The notes under the pieces were generated by a model. The model was given only the letters and a program-made list of their open reading frames with translations. It ran no database searches and was not told the DNA's origin. 64,000 nucleotides of DNA from Pseudomonas oligotrophica (GTDB lineage: Bacteria > Pseudomonadota > Gammaproteobacteria > Pseudomonadales > Pseudomonadaceae), in NCBI RefSeq assembly GCF_021726475.1, contig NZ_JAKJRU010000009.1:62001-126000 (forward strand). The letters are read 5' to 3'. Below, one piece after another: positions 51,812-61,523 of this stretch; position 1 is the first letter of the stretch; every line of letters begins with the position of its first letter. Position numbers and translations under genes: made by a program.

Positions 51812-54800
51812 ATGTCTCTGGCCGAGATCCGTCTGGACGACAAGTACCGCCTTGCAACAGGGCACCTGTACCTCACCGGTACCCAGGCCCTGACCCGCCT
51901 GCCGATGCTGCAGCATCAGCGTGACCAGGCCCGCGGCCTGAACACCGGCGGCTTCATCTCCGGCTACCGCGGCTCGCCGCTGGGCGGGCTGGACAAGAGC
52001 CTCTGGGAAGCCCGCGACTACCTCAAGCAGAACGCCATCCACTTCCAGCCGGGGGTCAACGAAGAGTTGGCCGCCACCGCCGTGTGGGGCAGCCAGCAGA
52101 CCAACCTGTTCCCGGGCGCCCGATACGACGGCGTGTTCGCCATGTGGTACGGCAAGGGGCCGGGCGTCGACCGTGCCGGCGACGTGTTCAAGCACGGCAA
52201 CGCGGCCGGCGTCTCCGCGCACGGCGGTGTGCTGCTGCTGGCCGGTGACGACCATGGCTGCAAGTCCTCGACGCTGCCGCACCAGAGCGAGCATGCCTTC
52301 ATCGCCGCCTCGATTCCGGTGCTGAATCCGGCCAACGTCCAGGAAATCCTCGACTACGGCATCATCGGCTGGGAGCTGTCGCGCTACTCCGGCTGCTGGG
52401 TGGCGCTGAAGACCATCGCCGAGAACGTCGACTCCTCCGCCGTGGTGGAAGTCGACCCGCTGCGCGTCGAGACGCGCATCCCCGAGGACTTCGAGCTGCC
52501 CGAGGACGGCGTGCACATCCGCTGGCCGGACCCGCCGCTGGCTCAGGAAAAGCGCCTCAACCTGTACAAGATCTACGCCGCGCGCGCCTTCGCCCGGGCC
52601 AACAACCTGAACCGGGTGATGCTCGATTCGCCGAATCCGCGCTTAGGGATAATCACCACCGGCAAGTCCTATCTCGACGTGCGCCAGGCGCTGGATGACC
52701 TCGGCCTCGACGAAGCGCTGTGCGCGCAGGTCGGCCTGCGGGTGCTCAAGGTCGGCATGAGCTGGCCGCTGGAGCCGGTCTCGGTGCACGAGTTCGCCCA
52801 GGGGCTGGACGAGATCCTGGTGGTCGAGGAGAAGCGCAGCATCATCGAGGACCAGCTCACCGGGCAGCTCTACAACTGGCCGGTCAGCAAGCGCCCGCGG
52901 GTGGTCGGCGAGTTCGACGAGCAGGGCAACTCGCTGCTGCCGAACCTCTCCGAGCTGACCCCGGCGATGATCGCCCGGGTGATCGCCAAGCGCCTCGCGC
53001 CGATCTACACCAGCGACAGCATCCAGACCCGCCTGGCCTTCCTCGACGCCAAGGAGAAGGCCCTGGCCGCGCGCAGCTACAGCACCGTGCGCACCCCGCA
53101 CTACTGTTCCGGCTGCCCGCACAACACCTCGACCAAGGTGCCCGAGGGCAGTCGCGCCTCGGCCGGTATCGGCTGTCACTACATGGTGCAGTGGATGGAC
53201 CGGCGTACCGAGACCTTCACCCAGATGGGCGGCGAGGGCGTCAACTGGATCGGCCAGGCGCCGTTCACCGACACCCCGCACATGTTCCAGAACCTCGGCG
53301 ACGGCACCTACTTCCACTCCGGCAGCCTGGCGATCCGCGCCGCCGTGGCGGCGGGCGTCAACATCACCTACAAGGTGCTCTACAACGACGCCGTGGCCAT
53401 GACCGGCGGCCAGCCGATCGACGGCGAGCTGCGCGTCGACCAGCTCAGCCGGCAGATCGCCGACGAGGGCGTCCGGCGCATCGCGCTGGTCAGCGACGAG
53501 CCGGACAAGTACCCGAGCCGCGACGGCTTCGCGCCGATCACCAGCTTCCACCATCGCCGCGAGTTGGACGCCGTGCAGCGTGAGCTGCGTGAGTTCAAGG
53601 GCGTCTCGGTGATCATCTACGACCAGACCTGCGCCACCGAGAAGCGCCGCCGGCGCAAGCGCGGCAAGCTGGAAGACCCGGCCAAGCGCGCCTTCATCAA
53701 CCCGGCGGTATGCGAGGGCTGCGGCGATTGCGGCGAGAAGTCCAACTGCCTGTCGGTGCTGCCGCTGGAGACCGAACTGGGGCGCAAGCGCGAGATCGAC
53801 CAGAACGCCTGCAACAAGGACTTCTCCTGCGTCGAGGGCTTCTGCCCGAGCTTCGTCACCGTGCACGGCGGCGGGCTGCGCAAGCCGGAGGCGGTCGGCC
53901 ATGGCATCGAGGCCGGCGCGCTGCCCGAGCCGCGGCACCCGTCGCTGGAGCGGCCATGGAACGTGCTGATCCCCGGCGTTGGCGGCAGCGGCGTGACCAC
54001 CCTCGGCGCGCTGCTCGGCATGGCTGCGCACCTGGAAGGCAAGGGCTGCACCGTGCTCGACCAGGCGGGTCTCGCGCAGAAATTCGGCCCGGTGACCACC
54101 CACGTGCGCATCGCCGCCAGGCAGAGCGACATCTACGCGGTGCGCATCGCCGCCGGCGAGGCCGACCTGCTGCTGGGCTGCGACCTGGTGGTCGCGGCGG
54201 GCGATGAATCGCTGACCCGGCTCAACGAGCAGATCAGCAATGCCGTGGTGAACAGCCACGAATCGGCCACCGCCGAGTTCACCCGCAACCCCGATGCCCA
54301 GGTCCCCGGCGCGGCCATGCGCCGGGCGATCAGCGACGCGGTCGGCGCCGACAAGACCCATTTCGTCGACGCCACCCGCCTGGCCACGCGGCTCTTGGGC
54401 GACAGCATCGCCACCAACCTGTTCCTGCTCGGCTTCGCCTATCAGCAGGGGCTCTTGCCGATCAGCGCCGAGGCGATCGAGAAGGCCATCGAGCTCAATG
54501 GCGTTGCCGCCAAGCTGAATCTGCAGGCCTTCCGCTGGGGCCGTCGCGCGGTGCTGGAGCGTGAAGCGGTGGAGCAACTGGCGCGCCCGGCCGAGGCCGC
54601 CGAGCCAGTCTGCAAGACTCTGGAAGAGATCGTCGACTGGCGCGTGGACTTCCTCACCCGCTACCAGAACGCCGCCCTGGCGCGCCGTTATCGCCAACTG
54701 GTCGAGCGCGTGCGCGAGGCCGATACGGCGGACGACCTGGCGCTGTCCAAGGCCGTCGCCCGCTACTACTTCAAGCTGCTGGCCTACAAGGACGAGTACG

Positions 54801-55282
54801 AGGTGGCGCGGCTCTACAGCGAGCCGGAGTTCCGCCAGCAGCTCGAAGCGCAGTTCGAGGGCGACTACAAGCTGCAGTTCCACCTGGCGCCGGCCTGGCT
54901 GAGCAAGCCCGATCCGAAGACCGGCGAGCCGCGCAAGCGCGAGTTCGGCCCGTGGATGCTCGACGCTTTCGGCGTGCTGGCCAAGCTGCGCTTCCTGCGT
55001 GGCACGCCATTCGATCCGTTCGGCTACGGCCACGACCGCCGCGTCGAGCGCCAGCTGATCGCCGAGTACGAGAAGACCGTCGACGAGCTGCTGGCCCAGC
55101 TCAAGCCGACCAACTACCGCACCGCCGTGGCCATCGCCGCGCTGCCGGAGCAGATCCGCGGCTACGGCCCGGTGAAGGAGCGCTCCATCGCCAAGGCCCG
55201 CCAGCAGGAGAAGTTGCTCCGCGAGCAGCTGGCCAAGGGCGACGAGGTGCAGAGCGTGCGGCTGTTCCAGCCGGCGGCGTAG
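51812..55282 (+). CDS. Indolepyruvate ferredoxin oxidoreductase, fused alpha/beta chain
   Basis: A 1156-residue 2-oxoacid:acceptor oxidoreductase oxidatively decarboxylating aryl- or branched-chain 2-oxoacids to acyl-CoA. The N-terminal pyrimidine-binding part (GFISGYRGSPLGGLDK) and the ThDP-binding segment (NLGDGTYFHSGSLA, LYNDAVAMTGGQP) are present, with clusters of Cys in CSGCPHN, CEGCGDCGEKSNC and CNKDFSCVEGFC for Fe-S sites. The C-terminal gamma domain begins near PWNVLIPGVGGSGVTT. Aerobic proteobacteria use such fused enzymes in aromatic amino-acid breakdown. AGGAG lies 7 nt before the ATG. It is divergent from Lrp and heads the amino-acid catabolic series. Confidence 0.9.
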   Translation: MSLAEIRLDDKYRLATGHLYLTGTQALTRLPMLQHQRDQARGLNTGGFISGYRGSPLGGLDKSLWEARDYLKQNAIHFQPGVNEELAATAVWGSQQTNLFPGARYDGVFAMWYGKGPGVDRAGDVFKHGNAAGVSAHGGVLLLAGDDHGCKSSTLPHQSEHAFIAASIPVLNPANVQEILDYGIIGWELSRYSGCWVALKTIAENVDSSAVVEVDPLRVETRIPEDFELPEDGVHIRWPDPPLAQEKRLNLYKIYAARAFARANNLNRVMLDSPNPRLGIITTGKSYLDVRQALDDLGLDEALCAQVGLRVLKVGMSWPLEPVSVHEFAQGLDEILVVEEKRSIIEDQLTGQLYNWPVSKRPRVVGEFDEQGNSLLPNLSELTPAMIARVIAKRLAPIYTSDSIQTRLAFLDAKEKALAARSYSTVRTPHYCSGCPHNTSTKVPEGSRASAGIGCHYMVQWMDRRTETFTQMGGEGVNWIGQAPFTDTPHMFQNLGDGTYFHSGSLAIRAAVAAGVNITYKVLYNDAVAMTGGQPIDGELRVDQLSRQIADEGVRRIALVSDEPDKYPSRDGFAPITSFHHRRELDAVQRELREFKGVSVIIYDQTCATEKRRRRKRGKLEDPAKRAFINPAVCEGCGDCGEKSNCLSVLPLETELGRKREIDQNACNKDFSCVEGFCPSFVTVHGGGLRKPEAVGHGIEAGALPEPRHPSLERPWNVLIPGVGGSGVTTLGALLGMAAHLEGKGCTVLDQAGLAQKFGPVTTHVRIAARQSDIYAVRIAAGEADLLLGCDLVVAAGDESLTRLNEQISNAVVNSHESATAEFTRNPDAQVPGAAMRRAISDAVGADKTHFVDATRLATRLLGDSIATNLFLLGFAYQQGLLPISAEAIEKAIELNGVAAKLNLQAFRWGRRAVLEREAVEQLARPAEAAEPVCKTLEEIVDWRVDFLTRYQNAALARRYRQLVERVREADTADDLALSKAVARYYFKLLAYKDEYEVARLYSEPEFRQQLEAQFEGDYKLQFHLAPAWLSKPDPKTGEPRKREFGPWMLDAFGVLAKLRFLRGTPFDPFGYGHDRRVERQLIAEYEKTVDELLAQLKPTNYRTAVAIAALPEQIRGYGPVKERSIAKARQQEKLLREQLAKGDEVQSVRLFQPAA

Positions 55283-55292
55283 CGGGGTGGGG

Positions 55293-55400
55293 TTCGCGGT
55301 CGAGACCGCTCCCACGGCTTGCAGGAGCATCGTGGAAGCGGCCTTGGCCGCGAAGGAACCTGCGGGAGGCACCCGCGCGGGGTGGGCTTCAGCCCACCCA
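55293..55400. repeat. REP-like and GTGGGCT-type repeat modules
   Basis: The 283-bp gap after the oxidoreductase gene carries TTCGCGGTCGAGACCGCTCCCA at 55293-55314, the same core as the 39-bp array at 37449, then GAAGCGGCCTTGGCCGCGAAGG at about 55335-55356 and GGGTGGGCTTCAGCCCACCC at 55380-55399. Each is a palindrome able to form a hairpin in RNA or DNA. Confidence 0.75.
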
Positions 55401-55565
55401 ATTGAGCGCTTCGGCTGCGTCCCGCTGGGCTGAAGCCACCGCCAGGGCGTCGGCTCCGAACCGCCCAAGGCCAGATGAACACACCGGGCGCATGTTCCCG
55501 GCGATACCGACAAGAAGGCCCTGTCCAGAACAGGGCGCCAGACCCACAGGAACGAGGTACTCAAA

Positions 55566-56651
55566 ATGTCCGTTTTCGCGCACCCCGACTTCGATCATCA
55601 CGAACAGGTGGTCTTCTGCCACGACAAGGCTTCGGGGCTCAGGGCCATCATCGCCATCCACGACACGCGCCTGGGCCCTGCGCTGGGCGGCTGCCGGATG
55701 TTCCCCTACGCCAACGACGACGATGCCCTGCGCGACGTGCTGCGCCTGTCGCGCGGGATGACGCTGAAATCCTCGCTGGCCGGGCTCAAGCTCGGCGGCG
55801 GCAAGGCGGTGATCATCGGCGACCCGCACACCGGCAAGAGCCAGGCGTTGCTGCACGCCATGGGCGACTTCGTCGACAGCCTCGGCGGGCGCTACATCAC
55901 CGCCGCCGACTCGGGCACCGGCGATGCCGAGATGCAGGCCTTCGCCCAGCGCACCCGCCATGTGGTCGGCGCCACGCCGCGTGCCACCCTCGACGGCAGC
56001 ATCGCCAGCGGCGACCCATCGCCATCCACCGCGCTCGGCGTGTTCGTCGGGCTCAAGGCCGCGGTGCGCCATCGCCTCGGCCGCGACGACCTCAGCGGGC
56101 TGAAGGTGGCGATCCAGGGCGTCGGGCATGTCGGCCTGGGGCTGGCGCGGCACCTGAAGGCGGCCGGCGCCGAACTCTGGATCGCCGACATCTTCGATGC
56201 CAACGTGCGCCAGGCGATGGACGAGCTGGGCGCCAACGTGGTTCGCCCGCAGGACATCTACGGCCTGGACGTGGACGTTTTCGCGCCCTGCGCCATGGGC
56301 GCCATCCTCAACGAGCAGACCCTCGAGGTGCTGCGCGCACCGGTGATCGCCGGCGCCGCCAACAACCAGCTGGCCACCGCCGAGATCGGCGCCGAGCTGC
56401 AGCGGCGCAACCAGCTGTACGCGCCGGACTACGCGATCAACGCCGGCGGCATCATCGACGTCTACTACCAGCGCATCGGTGGCAGCGCGGCGCAGATCGA
56501 CAGCCACGTGCACGCCATCGGCGACACCCTGCAGGAGATCTTCACCCGCGCCGCCGCCAGCGGCGAGCCGACCTCGGTGATCGCCGACCGCCTGGCGCTC
56601 GAGCGCCTGGAAAGCGGCCACGAGCCGCCCGCCCTCAGGCTGCACGCCTGA
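55566..56651 (+). CDS. Glu/Leu/Phe/Val dehydrogenase
   Basis: A 361-residue NAD-dependent amino-acid dehydrogenase. The catalytic domain has [14 protein letters not shown] and [15 protein letters not shown] with the two conserved Lys, then ADSGT; the Rossmann domain has [17 protein letters not shown] and DIFDANV. It deaminates leucine, valine, phenylalanine or related amino acids to 2-oxoacids, matching the 2-oxoacid oxidoreductase upstream. Substrate choice within the family cannot be assigned by eye, although the Phe/Tyr genes downstream favour an aromatic substrate. GAGG lies 10 nt before the ATG. Confidence 0.88.
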   Translation: MSVFAHPDFDHHEQVVFCHDKASGLRAIIAIHDTRLGPALGGCRMFPYANDDDALRDVLRLSRGMTLKSSLAGLKLGGGKAVIIGDPHTGKSQALLHAMGDFVDSLGGRYITAADSGTGDAEMQAFAQRTRHVVGATPRATLDGSIASGDPSPSTALGVFVGLKAAVRHRLGRDDLSGLKVAIQGVGHVGLGLARHLKAAGAELWIADIFDANVRQAMDELGANVVRPQDIYGLDVDVFAPCAMGAILNEQTLEVLRAPVIAGAANNQLATAEIGAELQRRNQLYAPDYAINAGGIIDVYYQRIGGSAAQIDSHVHAIGDTLQEIFTRAAASGEPTSVIADRLALERLESGHEPPALRLHA

Positions 56652-56729
56652 TCCGCACGGGCGGCCCAGGCGCCGCCCGTCTTCTGTCACTTCGCCAGAC
56701 CTGACAAAAACAACAAGCAGGAAACCGCA

Positions 56730-58139
56730 ATGACCGAACCAACCCGTCTTGCCGCCGGCAGCTTCGCCGGCGCGTCCGCTGCCGTCCGTCCGTCCGCCGC
56801 CCGAGGCCTGTGGTCCTCGCGCTGGGTGTTCTTCCTCGCCGCCACCGGCTCGGCCGTGGGGCTGGGCAATATCTGGAAATTCCCCTACATCACCGGCGCC
56901 AACGGCGGCGGTGCCTTCGTGCTGGTCTACGTGGCCTGCATCCTGACCATCGGCATCCCGCTGCTGATGGCCGAGGTGATGATCGGCCGCCGCGGCCGGC
57001 AGAACCCCGCCGGCGCGGTCGGCCGGCTGGCCGAGGAGGCCGGCGCCAGCCGCCACTGGCGCAAGGTCGGCTGGCTCGGCGCCTTCACCGGTTTCCTGAT
57101 CCTCGGCTTCTACCTGGTGGTGGCCGGCTGGGCGCTGGCCTATGTGCCGACCGCCCTGAGTGGCGCCTTCAGCGGAGTCGACGGCCAGGCCAGCGGCGCG
57201 CTGTTCGACGGCCTGCTGGCCGATCCCGGGCGCCTCGCGCTGTCCGGCCTGCTGGTGCTGGCGGTGACCCTGCTGATCGTCGGCCTCGGCGTGCGCGACG
57301 GCCTGGAGCGTGCGCTGCGCCTGCTGATGCCGGGGCTGTTCGTGCTGCTGCTGGGGCTGGTCGGCTATGCCGCGGTGGCCGGCGACTTCGCCGCCGCGCT
57401 GCGCTTTCTGTTCGTGCCGGATTTCTCCCAGCTGAGCGCCGAGGGCGTGCTGCTTGCCCTGGGCCATGCCTTCTTCACCCTCAGCCTGGGCTGCGGGGCG
57501 ATGATGGCCTACGGCTCCTACCTGCCGGAGGGCACTTCGATCGCGCGTACCTCGCTGTTGGTGGCGCTGGCCGATACGGTGGTGGCGCTGCTCGCCGGGC
57601 TGGCGATCTTCCCGCTGGTGTTCGCCAACGGCCTGGAGCCGGGCGCCGGGCCGGGGCTGATCTTCGTCACCCTGCCGATCGCCTTCGGCCAGATGCCGCT
57701 CGGCCAACTGGTCGGCGGGCTGTTCTTCGTCATGCTGGTGCTGGCCGCGGTGACCTCGACCATCTCGCTCTCGGAACCTGGGATCGCCTGGCTGACCGAG
57801 CGCTTCGGCCTGCGCCGCGGCCGCGCGGTGCTGCTGACCGGCGCACTGCTCGCCCTGATGGGCACGGCCTGCCTGCTGTCGTTCAACCACTGGGCCGAGT
57901 ACCAGCTGTTCGGCCGCACCGTGTTCGACACCATGGACTACCTCACCGCCAACTGGCTGATGCCCCTCGGCGGCCTCGGCACGGTGCTGTTCACCGGCTG
58001 GGTGCTGCGCCGCGAGCTGGTGCACGAGGCCATCGGCATCGCCCGCCCGGGCTGGTTCGGCCTGTGGTGGAACCTGCTGCGCTACGGCACCCCGGTGGCC
58101 ATCGTGCTGGTGTTCCTCAATCTGGTCGGCGTGCTCTAA
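56730..58139 (+). CDS. Neurotransmitter:Na+ symporter-family transporter (copy 1)
   Basis: A 469-residue NSS/SNF-family membrane symporter with about 11 helices, including the Na+/substrate-binding segment FFLAATGSAVGLGNIWKFPYIT. Other hallmarks: GANGGGAFVLVYVACIL and ALGHAFFTLSLGCGAMM. Bacterial members import tryptophan, tyrosine, leucine or alanine with Na+. It lies 78 nt after the dehydrogenase gene on the same strand, so it probably imports its substrate. It is a paralogue of the transporter at 61524 (similar throughout the core). The N-terminal 25 residues are extra and Ala/Arg-rich. Confidence 0.9.
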   Translation: MTEPTRLAAGSFAGASAAVRPSAARGLWSSRWVFFLAATGSAVGLGNIWKFPYITGANGGGAFVLVYVACILTIGIPLLMAEVMIGRRGRQNPAGAVGRLAEEAGASRHWRKVGWLGAFTGFLILGFYLVVAGWALAYVPTALSGAFSGVDGQASGALFDGLLADPGRLALSGLLVLAVTLLIVGLGVRDGLERALRLLMPGLFVLLLGLVGYAAVAGDFAAALRFLFVPDFSQLSAEGVLLALGHAFFTLSLGCGAMMAYGSYLPEGTSIARTSLLVALADTVVALLAGLAIFPLVFANGLEPGAGPGLIFVTLPIAFGQMPLGQLVGGLFFVMLVLAAVTSTISLSEPGIAWLTERFGLRRGRAVLLTGALLALMGTACLLSFNHWAEYQLFGRTVFDTMDYLTANWLMPLGGLGTVLFTGWVLRRELVHEAIGIARPGWFGLWWNLLRYGTPVAIVLVFLNLVGVL

Positions 58140-58173
58140 CGGACGCCTGGATGGCCCTGGAGGACAGGGCCTT

Positions 58174-58241
58174 GGTGGGCTGAAGCCCACCCTGCAGGGG
58201 CGGGCTGGCAGCAGCCCCTTTGTAGGGTGGGCTTCGGCCCA
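58174..58241. repeat. GTGGGCT-type repeat pair before hpd
   Basis: TTGGTGGGCTGAAGCCCACC (58174-58193) and TGTAGGGTGGGCTTCGGCCCA (58221-58241) are hairpin-forming modules of the class seen at 51056 and 55380, arranged in inverted-like order in the 370-bp gap between the symporter and hpd. Confidence 0.7.
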
Positions 58242-58294
58242 TCTCGTTTCGGCCACTTCGTGCGTGGCTGTGCGGCAGCTTGTCGCAGGGCGTT

Positions 58295-58370
58295 GTCAGC
58301 TTTTCGTTACGCCTGGAAAGCGAAATGGACGCGCCGGGCCCCGGCCGGCGCGGTGTAAGGAAAAGCTGAC
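58295..58370. repeat. Long 19-bp imperfect inverted repeat with nested palindrome, upstream of hpd
   Basis: The left arm 58295-58313 and right arm 58352-58370 match as inverted copies in 17 of 19 positions (GTCAGCTTTTC...CC and its complement). The 38-nt loop holds GCGCCGG...CCGGCGC. The structure sits 140 bp upstream of hpd. It could be a small mobile-repeat remnant (MITE-like), a terminator for the symporter or a regulatory element; no TGTAAA-N6-TTTACA PhhR/TyrR box was found nearby. Confidence 0.75.
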
Positions 58371-58509
58371 GCCGCCAGCGTCGGCGGGCCCGCCGGCCAG
58401 GCCCTGAGGCCGCTTGTTTCGCCGCCTGCGCTGGTTTGTCATGGCCCCAGCCATGCGTGCAGGGCGTCTGCGGACCCCTGCCAACCGATAACAAGAACCA
58501 GGAGGCGAG

Positions 58510-59604
58510 ATGAACGCCGTGACCAAGATCGAGCAGCACAACCCCATCGGCACCGACGGCTTCGAGTTCGTCGAATTCACCGCGCCGAACGCCGAAGGCA
58601 TCCAGCAGCTGCGCACGCTGTTCACCCAGATGGGCTTTACCGAGACCGCCAGGCACCGTTCCAAGGATGTCTGGCTGTTCCAGCAGCACGACATCAACAT
58701 CGTGCTCAATGGCAGCCCCAGCGGCCACGTCCACGAGTTCGCCGAAAAGCACGGGCCGAGCGCCTGCGCCATGGCCTTCCGGGTGAAGAATGCCGCCCAG
58801 GCCGCCGCCTACGTCGAGTCCCAGGGCGCCAGGCTGGTCGGCAGCCACGCCAACTTCGGCGAGCTGAACATCCCCTGCGTCGAAGGCATCGGCGGCTCGC
58901 TGCTGTATCTGGTCGATCGCTACGGCGACAAGAGCATCTACGACGTCGACTTCGAGTTCATCGAAGGCCGTTCGCCGAACGACAACGCCGTCGGCCTCAT
59001 GTGCATCGACCACCTGACCCACAACGTGCGCCGCGGGCAGATGGACGTCTGGTCCGGCTTCTACGAGCGCATCGCCAACTTCCGCGAGATCCGCTACTTC
59101 GACATCGAGGGCAAGCTCACCGGCCTGTTCTCCCGCGCCATGACCGCGCCCTGCGGCAAGATCCGCATCCCGATCAACGAGTCGGCCGACGACAAGTCGC
59201 AGATCGAGGAATTCATCCGCGAGTACCACGGCGAGGGCATCCAGCACATCGCGCTGTCTACCGACGATATCTACGAGACGGTCCGCCAGCTGCGTGCCAA
59301 CGGCGTGGACTTCATGACCACCCCGGACACCTACTACGAGAAGGTCGACAGCCGCGTCGCCGGGCATGGCGAACCGCTGGACCAGCTGCGCGAGCTGAAC
59401 CTGCTGATCGACGGAGCGCCGGGCGTCGGTACGCCCGGCGATGACGGCATCCTCCTGCAGATCTTCACCAACACGGTGATCGGCCCGATCTTCTTCGAGA
59501 TCATCCAGCGCAAGGGCAACCAGGGCTTCGGCGAGGGCAATTTCAAGGCGCTGTTCGAATCCATCGAGGAAGACCAGCTGCGCCGTGGCGTGATCTCCGA
59601 GTAA
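58510..59604 (+). CDS. hpd: 4-hydroxyphenylpyruvate dioxygenase
   Basis: A 364-residue non-haem iron enzyme that converts 4-hydroxyphenylpyruvate to homogentisate, the second step of tyrosine breakdown. Iron ligands are H168 (CIDHLTHNV), H246 (IQHIALST) and E330 (IFFEIIQRKG), matching P. fluorescens H161, H240 and E322. The C-terminal ring-binding helix (NQGFGEGNFKALFESIEEDQ) is intact. AGGAGG lies 5 nt before the ATG. Homogentisate needs hmgA for the next step, but no hmgA is in this window. Confidence 0.96.
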   Translation: MNAVTKIEQHNPIGTDGFEFVEFTAPNAEGIQQLRTLFTQMGFTETARHRSKDVWLFQQHDINIVLNGSPSGHVHEFAEKHGPSACAMAFRVKNAAQAAAYVESQGARLVGSHANFGELNIPCVEGIGGSLLYLVDRYGDKSIYDVDFEFIEGRSPNDNAVGLMCIDHLTHNVRRGQMDVWSGFYERIANFREIRYFDIEGKLTGLFSRAMTAPCGKIRIPINESADDKSQIEEFIREYHGEGIQHIALSTDDIYETVRQLRANGVDFMTTPDTYYEKVDSRVAGHGEPLDQLRELNLLIDGAPGVGTPGDDGILLQIFTNTVIGPIFFEIIQRKGNQGFGEGNFKALFESIEEDQLRRGVISE

Positions 59605-59719
59605 CCATGATGCGCCTCGCTGCAGGGCGCGCCGCGCGTACCCTGCGGCCTGCGCCGATAGCTGATTGCCAAGGGGCGCACCGCCTAGGCGGCCGCGCGA
59701 CTCCCCACGAGGTTTGACC

Positions 59720-60703
59720 ATGAAACTCGCATCACTGAACCAGGGCCGCGACGGCGTTCTTGTCGTGGTCTCCCGCGACCTGACCCGCGCCGTGCGCGTG
59801 CCGCAGATCGCCGCTACCCTGCAGGCCGCGCTGGACGACTGGGCCGCGACCCGGCCCAGGCTTGAGGCGGTCTACCAGCGCCTCAACGACGGCCTGGAGG
59901 CGGGTGCCTTCGCCTTCGACCAGGCCGCCTGCCACAGCCCGCTGCCGCGTGCCTACCACTGGGCCGACGGCAGCGCCTACGTCAACCACGTCGAGCTGGT
60001 ACGCAAGGCGCGTGGCGCCGAGATGCCGGAATCCTTCTGGCACGACCCGCTGATGTACCAGGGCGGTGCCGATGCCTTCATCCCGCCGCACAGCCCGATC
60101 CGCCTGGCCGACGAGGCCTGGGGCATCGACCTTGAAGGCGAGCTGGCGGTGATCACCGACGACGTGCCGATGGGCGCGACGCCAGCCGAGGCCGCCGCGC
60201 ACATCCGGCTGCTGATGCTGGTCAACGACGTGTCGCTGCGCAACCTGATCCCCGCCGAGCTGGCCAAGGGCTTCGGCTTCTACCAGAGCAAGCCGTCGTC
60301 GAGCTTCTCGCCGGTGGCGGTGACCCCGGACGAGCTGGGCGATGCCTGGAAGGACGGCAAGGTCCATCGCCCGCTGGTCTCGCACATCAACGGCGCGCTG
60401 TTCGGCCAACCGGATGCCGGCACCGACATGACCTTCAACTTCCCGACCCTGGTCGCCCACGCCGCGCGCACCCGGCCGCTGGGCGCCGGCACCATCATCG
60501 GCTCGGGCACGGTGTCGAACTACGACCGCAGCGCTGGCTCCTCCTGCCTGGCGGAGAAGCGCATGCTCGAGGTGATCGAGCACGGCGAGGCGCAGACGCC
60601 GTTCCTGCGCTTCGGCGACCGGGTGCGCATCGAGATGTTCGACGCCAGCGGGCAGAGCGTCTTCGGCGCCATCGACCAGGCGGTGGAGAAATATGAAGGC
60701 TAG
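59720..60703 (+). CDS. Fumarylacetoacetate hydrolase-family protein (short form)
   Basis: A 327-residue hydrolase, much shorter than the canonical FahA (about 430 residues) but with FAH-fold metal residues in DLEGELAVITDDV and an NDVSLRNL block. The active-site region FGFYQSKPSSSFSPVAVTPDELG and SNYDRSAGSSCLAEKRMLE are typical of this branch. By location, between hpd and maiA, it probably performs the last step of tyrosine degradation, cleaving fumarylacetoacetate to fumarate and acetoacetate; similar short forms replace FahA in several proteobacteria. The start at 59720 follows GAGG and avoids an upstream non-family extension. Confidence 0.85.
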   Translation: MKLASLNQGRDGVLVVVSRDLTRAVRVPQIAATLQAALDDWAATRPRLEAVYQRLNDGLEAGAFAFDQAACHSPLPRAYHWADGSAYVNHVELVRKARGAEMPESFWHDPLMYQGGADAFIPPHSPIRLADEAWGIDLEGELAVITDDVPMGATPAEAAAHIRLLMLVNDVSLRNLIPAELAKGFGFYQSKPSSSFSPVAVTPDELGDAWKDGKVHRPLVSHINGALFGQPDAGTDMTFNFPTLVAHAARTRPLGAGTIIGSGTVSNYDRSAGSSCLAEKRMLEVIEHGEAQTPFLRFGDRVRIEMFDASGQSVFGAIDQAVEKYEG

Positions 60704-60790
60704 GGCGGCTGCCGTTTTTCACTTCCACCGGGGCCAACGGATATCCGGTGGAAACCGCTTCGCGGCTTTCCATCTTGCGAGGGAGCCGAA

Positions 60791-61441
60791 ATGCTGACGC
60801 TCTATTCCTACTGGCGCTCCAGCGCCGCCTATCGGGTGCGCATCGCGCTGAACCTCAAGGGTCTGGCCTATCGCCAGGTGCCGGTGCATCTGGTCAAGGA
60901 CGGCGGCCAGCAGCATGGCGCCGACTACCTCGTGCTCAACCCGCAGGGGCTGGTGCCGCTGCTGGTCGACGAGGTCAATGGCGGCGCGCGCATCGGCCAG
61001 TCGCTGGCGATCCTCGAGTACCTCGACGAGGTGTTCCCGGTGCCGGCGCTGCTGCCGGACGATCCGGTGCGCCGCGCCCAGGTGCGCGCGCTGGCGCTGC
61101 ACATCGCCTGCGACATCCACCCGCTGAACAACCTGCGCGTGCTCAAGTACCTGTCCGGCGAACTCGGCGTCGACGACGAGGCGAAGAATGCCTGGTACCG
61201 CCACTGGGTCGCCCTCGGCCTGGCGGCGGTGGAGCAGGGGCTGGAAGCCTTCGGCGACGAGCTGTCGCTGGGCCAGCGCCCCGGCTACCTCGAAGCCTGC
61301 CTGGTGCCGCAGGTGTACAACGCCCGTCGTTTCGACTGCCCATTGGACGCCTATCCACGTATCCTCGCGCGCGTTGCCCGCTGCGAGGCGCTGGAGGCGT
61401 TCGCCAACGCCGCCCCGGAGGTGCAACCCGACGCTGGCTGA
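60791..61441 (+). CDS. maiA: Maleylacetoacetate isomerase
   Basis: A 216-residue zeta-class glutathione-S-transferase-fold enzyme isomerising maleylacetoacetate to fumarylacetoacetate. The signature SYWRSSAAYRVRIALNLKG at the N-terminus carries the catalytic Ser/Arg, with the helical domain following (NPQGLVPLLVDE, IGQSLAILEYLDE). AGGGAG lies 5 nt before the ATG. Together with hpd and the FAH-family gene upstream, this supports tyrosine degradation. A degraded GGTGGAAA-type module fills the gap before it. Confidence 0.94.
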   Translation: MLTLYSYWRSSAAYRVRIALNLKGLAYRQVPVHLVKDGGQQHGADYLVLNPQGLVPLLVDEVNGGARIGQSLAILEYLDEVFPVPALLPDDPVRRAQVRALALHIACDIHPLNNLRVLKYLSGELGVDDEAKNAWYRHWVALGLAAVEQGLEAFGDELSLGQRPGYLEACLVPQVYNARRFDCPLDAYPRILARVARCEALEAFANAAPEVQPDAG

Positions 61442-61523
61442 CTACCCCAACCTTGCGTGCCATTCCGCTGCGTCACAAGCGCGGCGGGTTCGATCCGTCA
61501 CGATAAAAACAAGCAGGTGACGC

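Noticed and set aside
52643-55564. 973-codon minus-strand frame opposite the indolepyruvate oxidoreductase
   Set aside because: Antisense to a well-supported gene and Leu/Ala/Gly/His-biased as expected for GC-rich shadow frames.
55389-58256. 955-codon minus-strand frame opposite the dehydrogenase and symporter
   Set aside because: His/Gln/Ala-rich antisense shadow with no domain.
58140-58509. PhhR/TyrR operator upstream of hpd
   Set aside because: No TGTAAA-N6-TTTACA site could be found.
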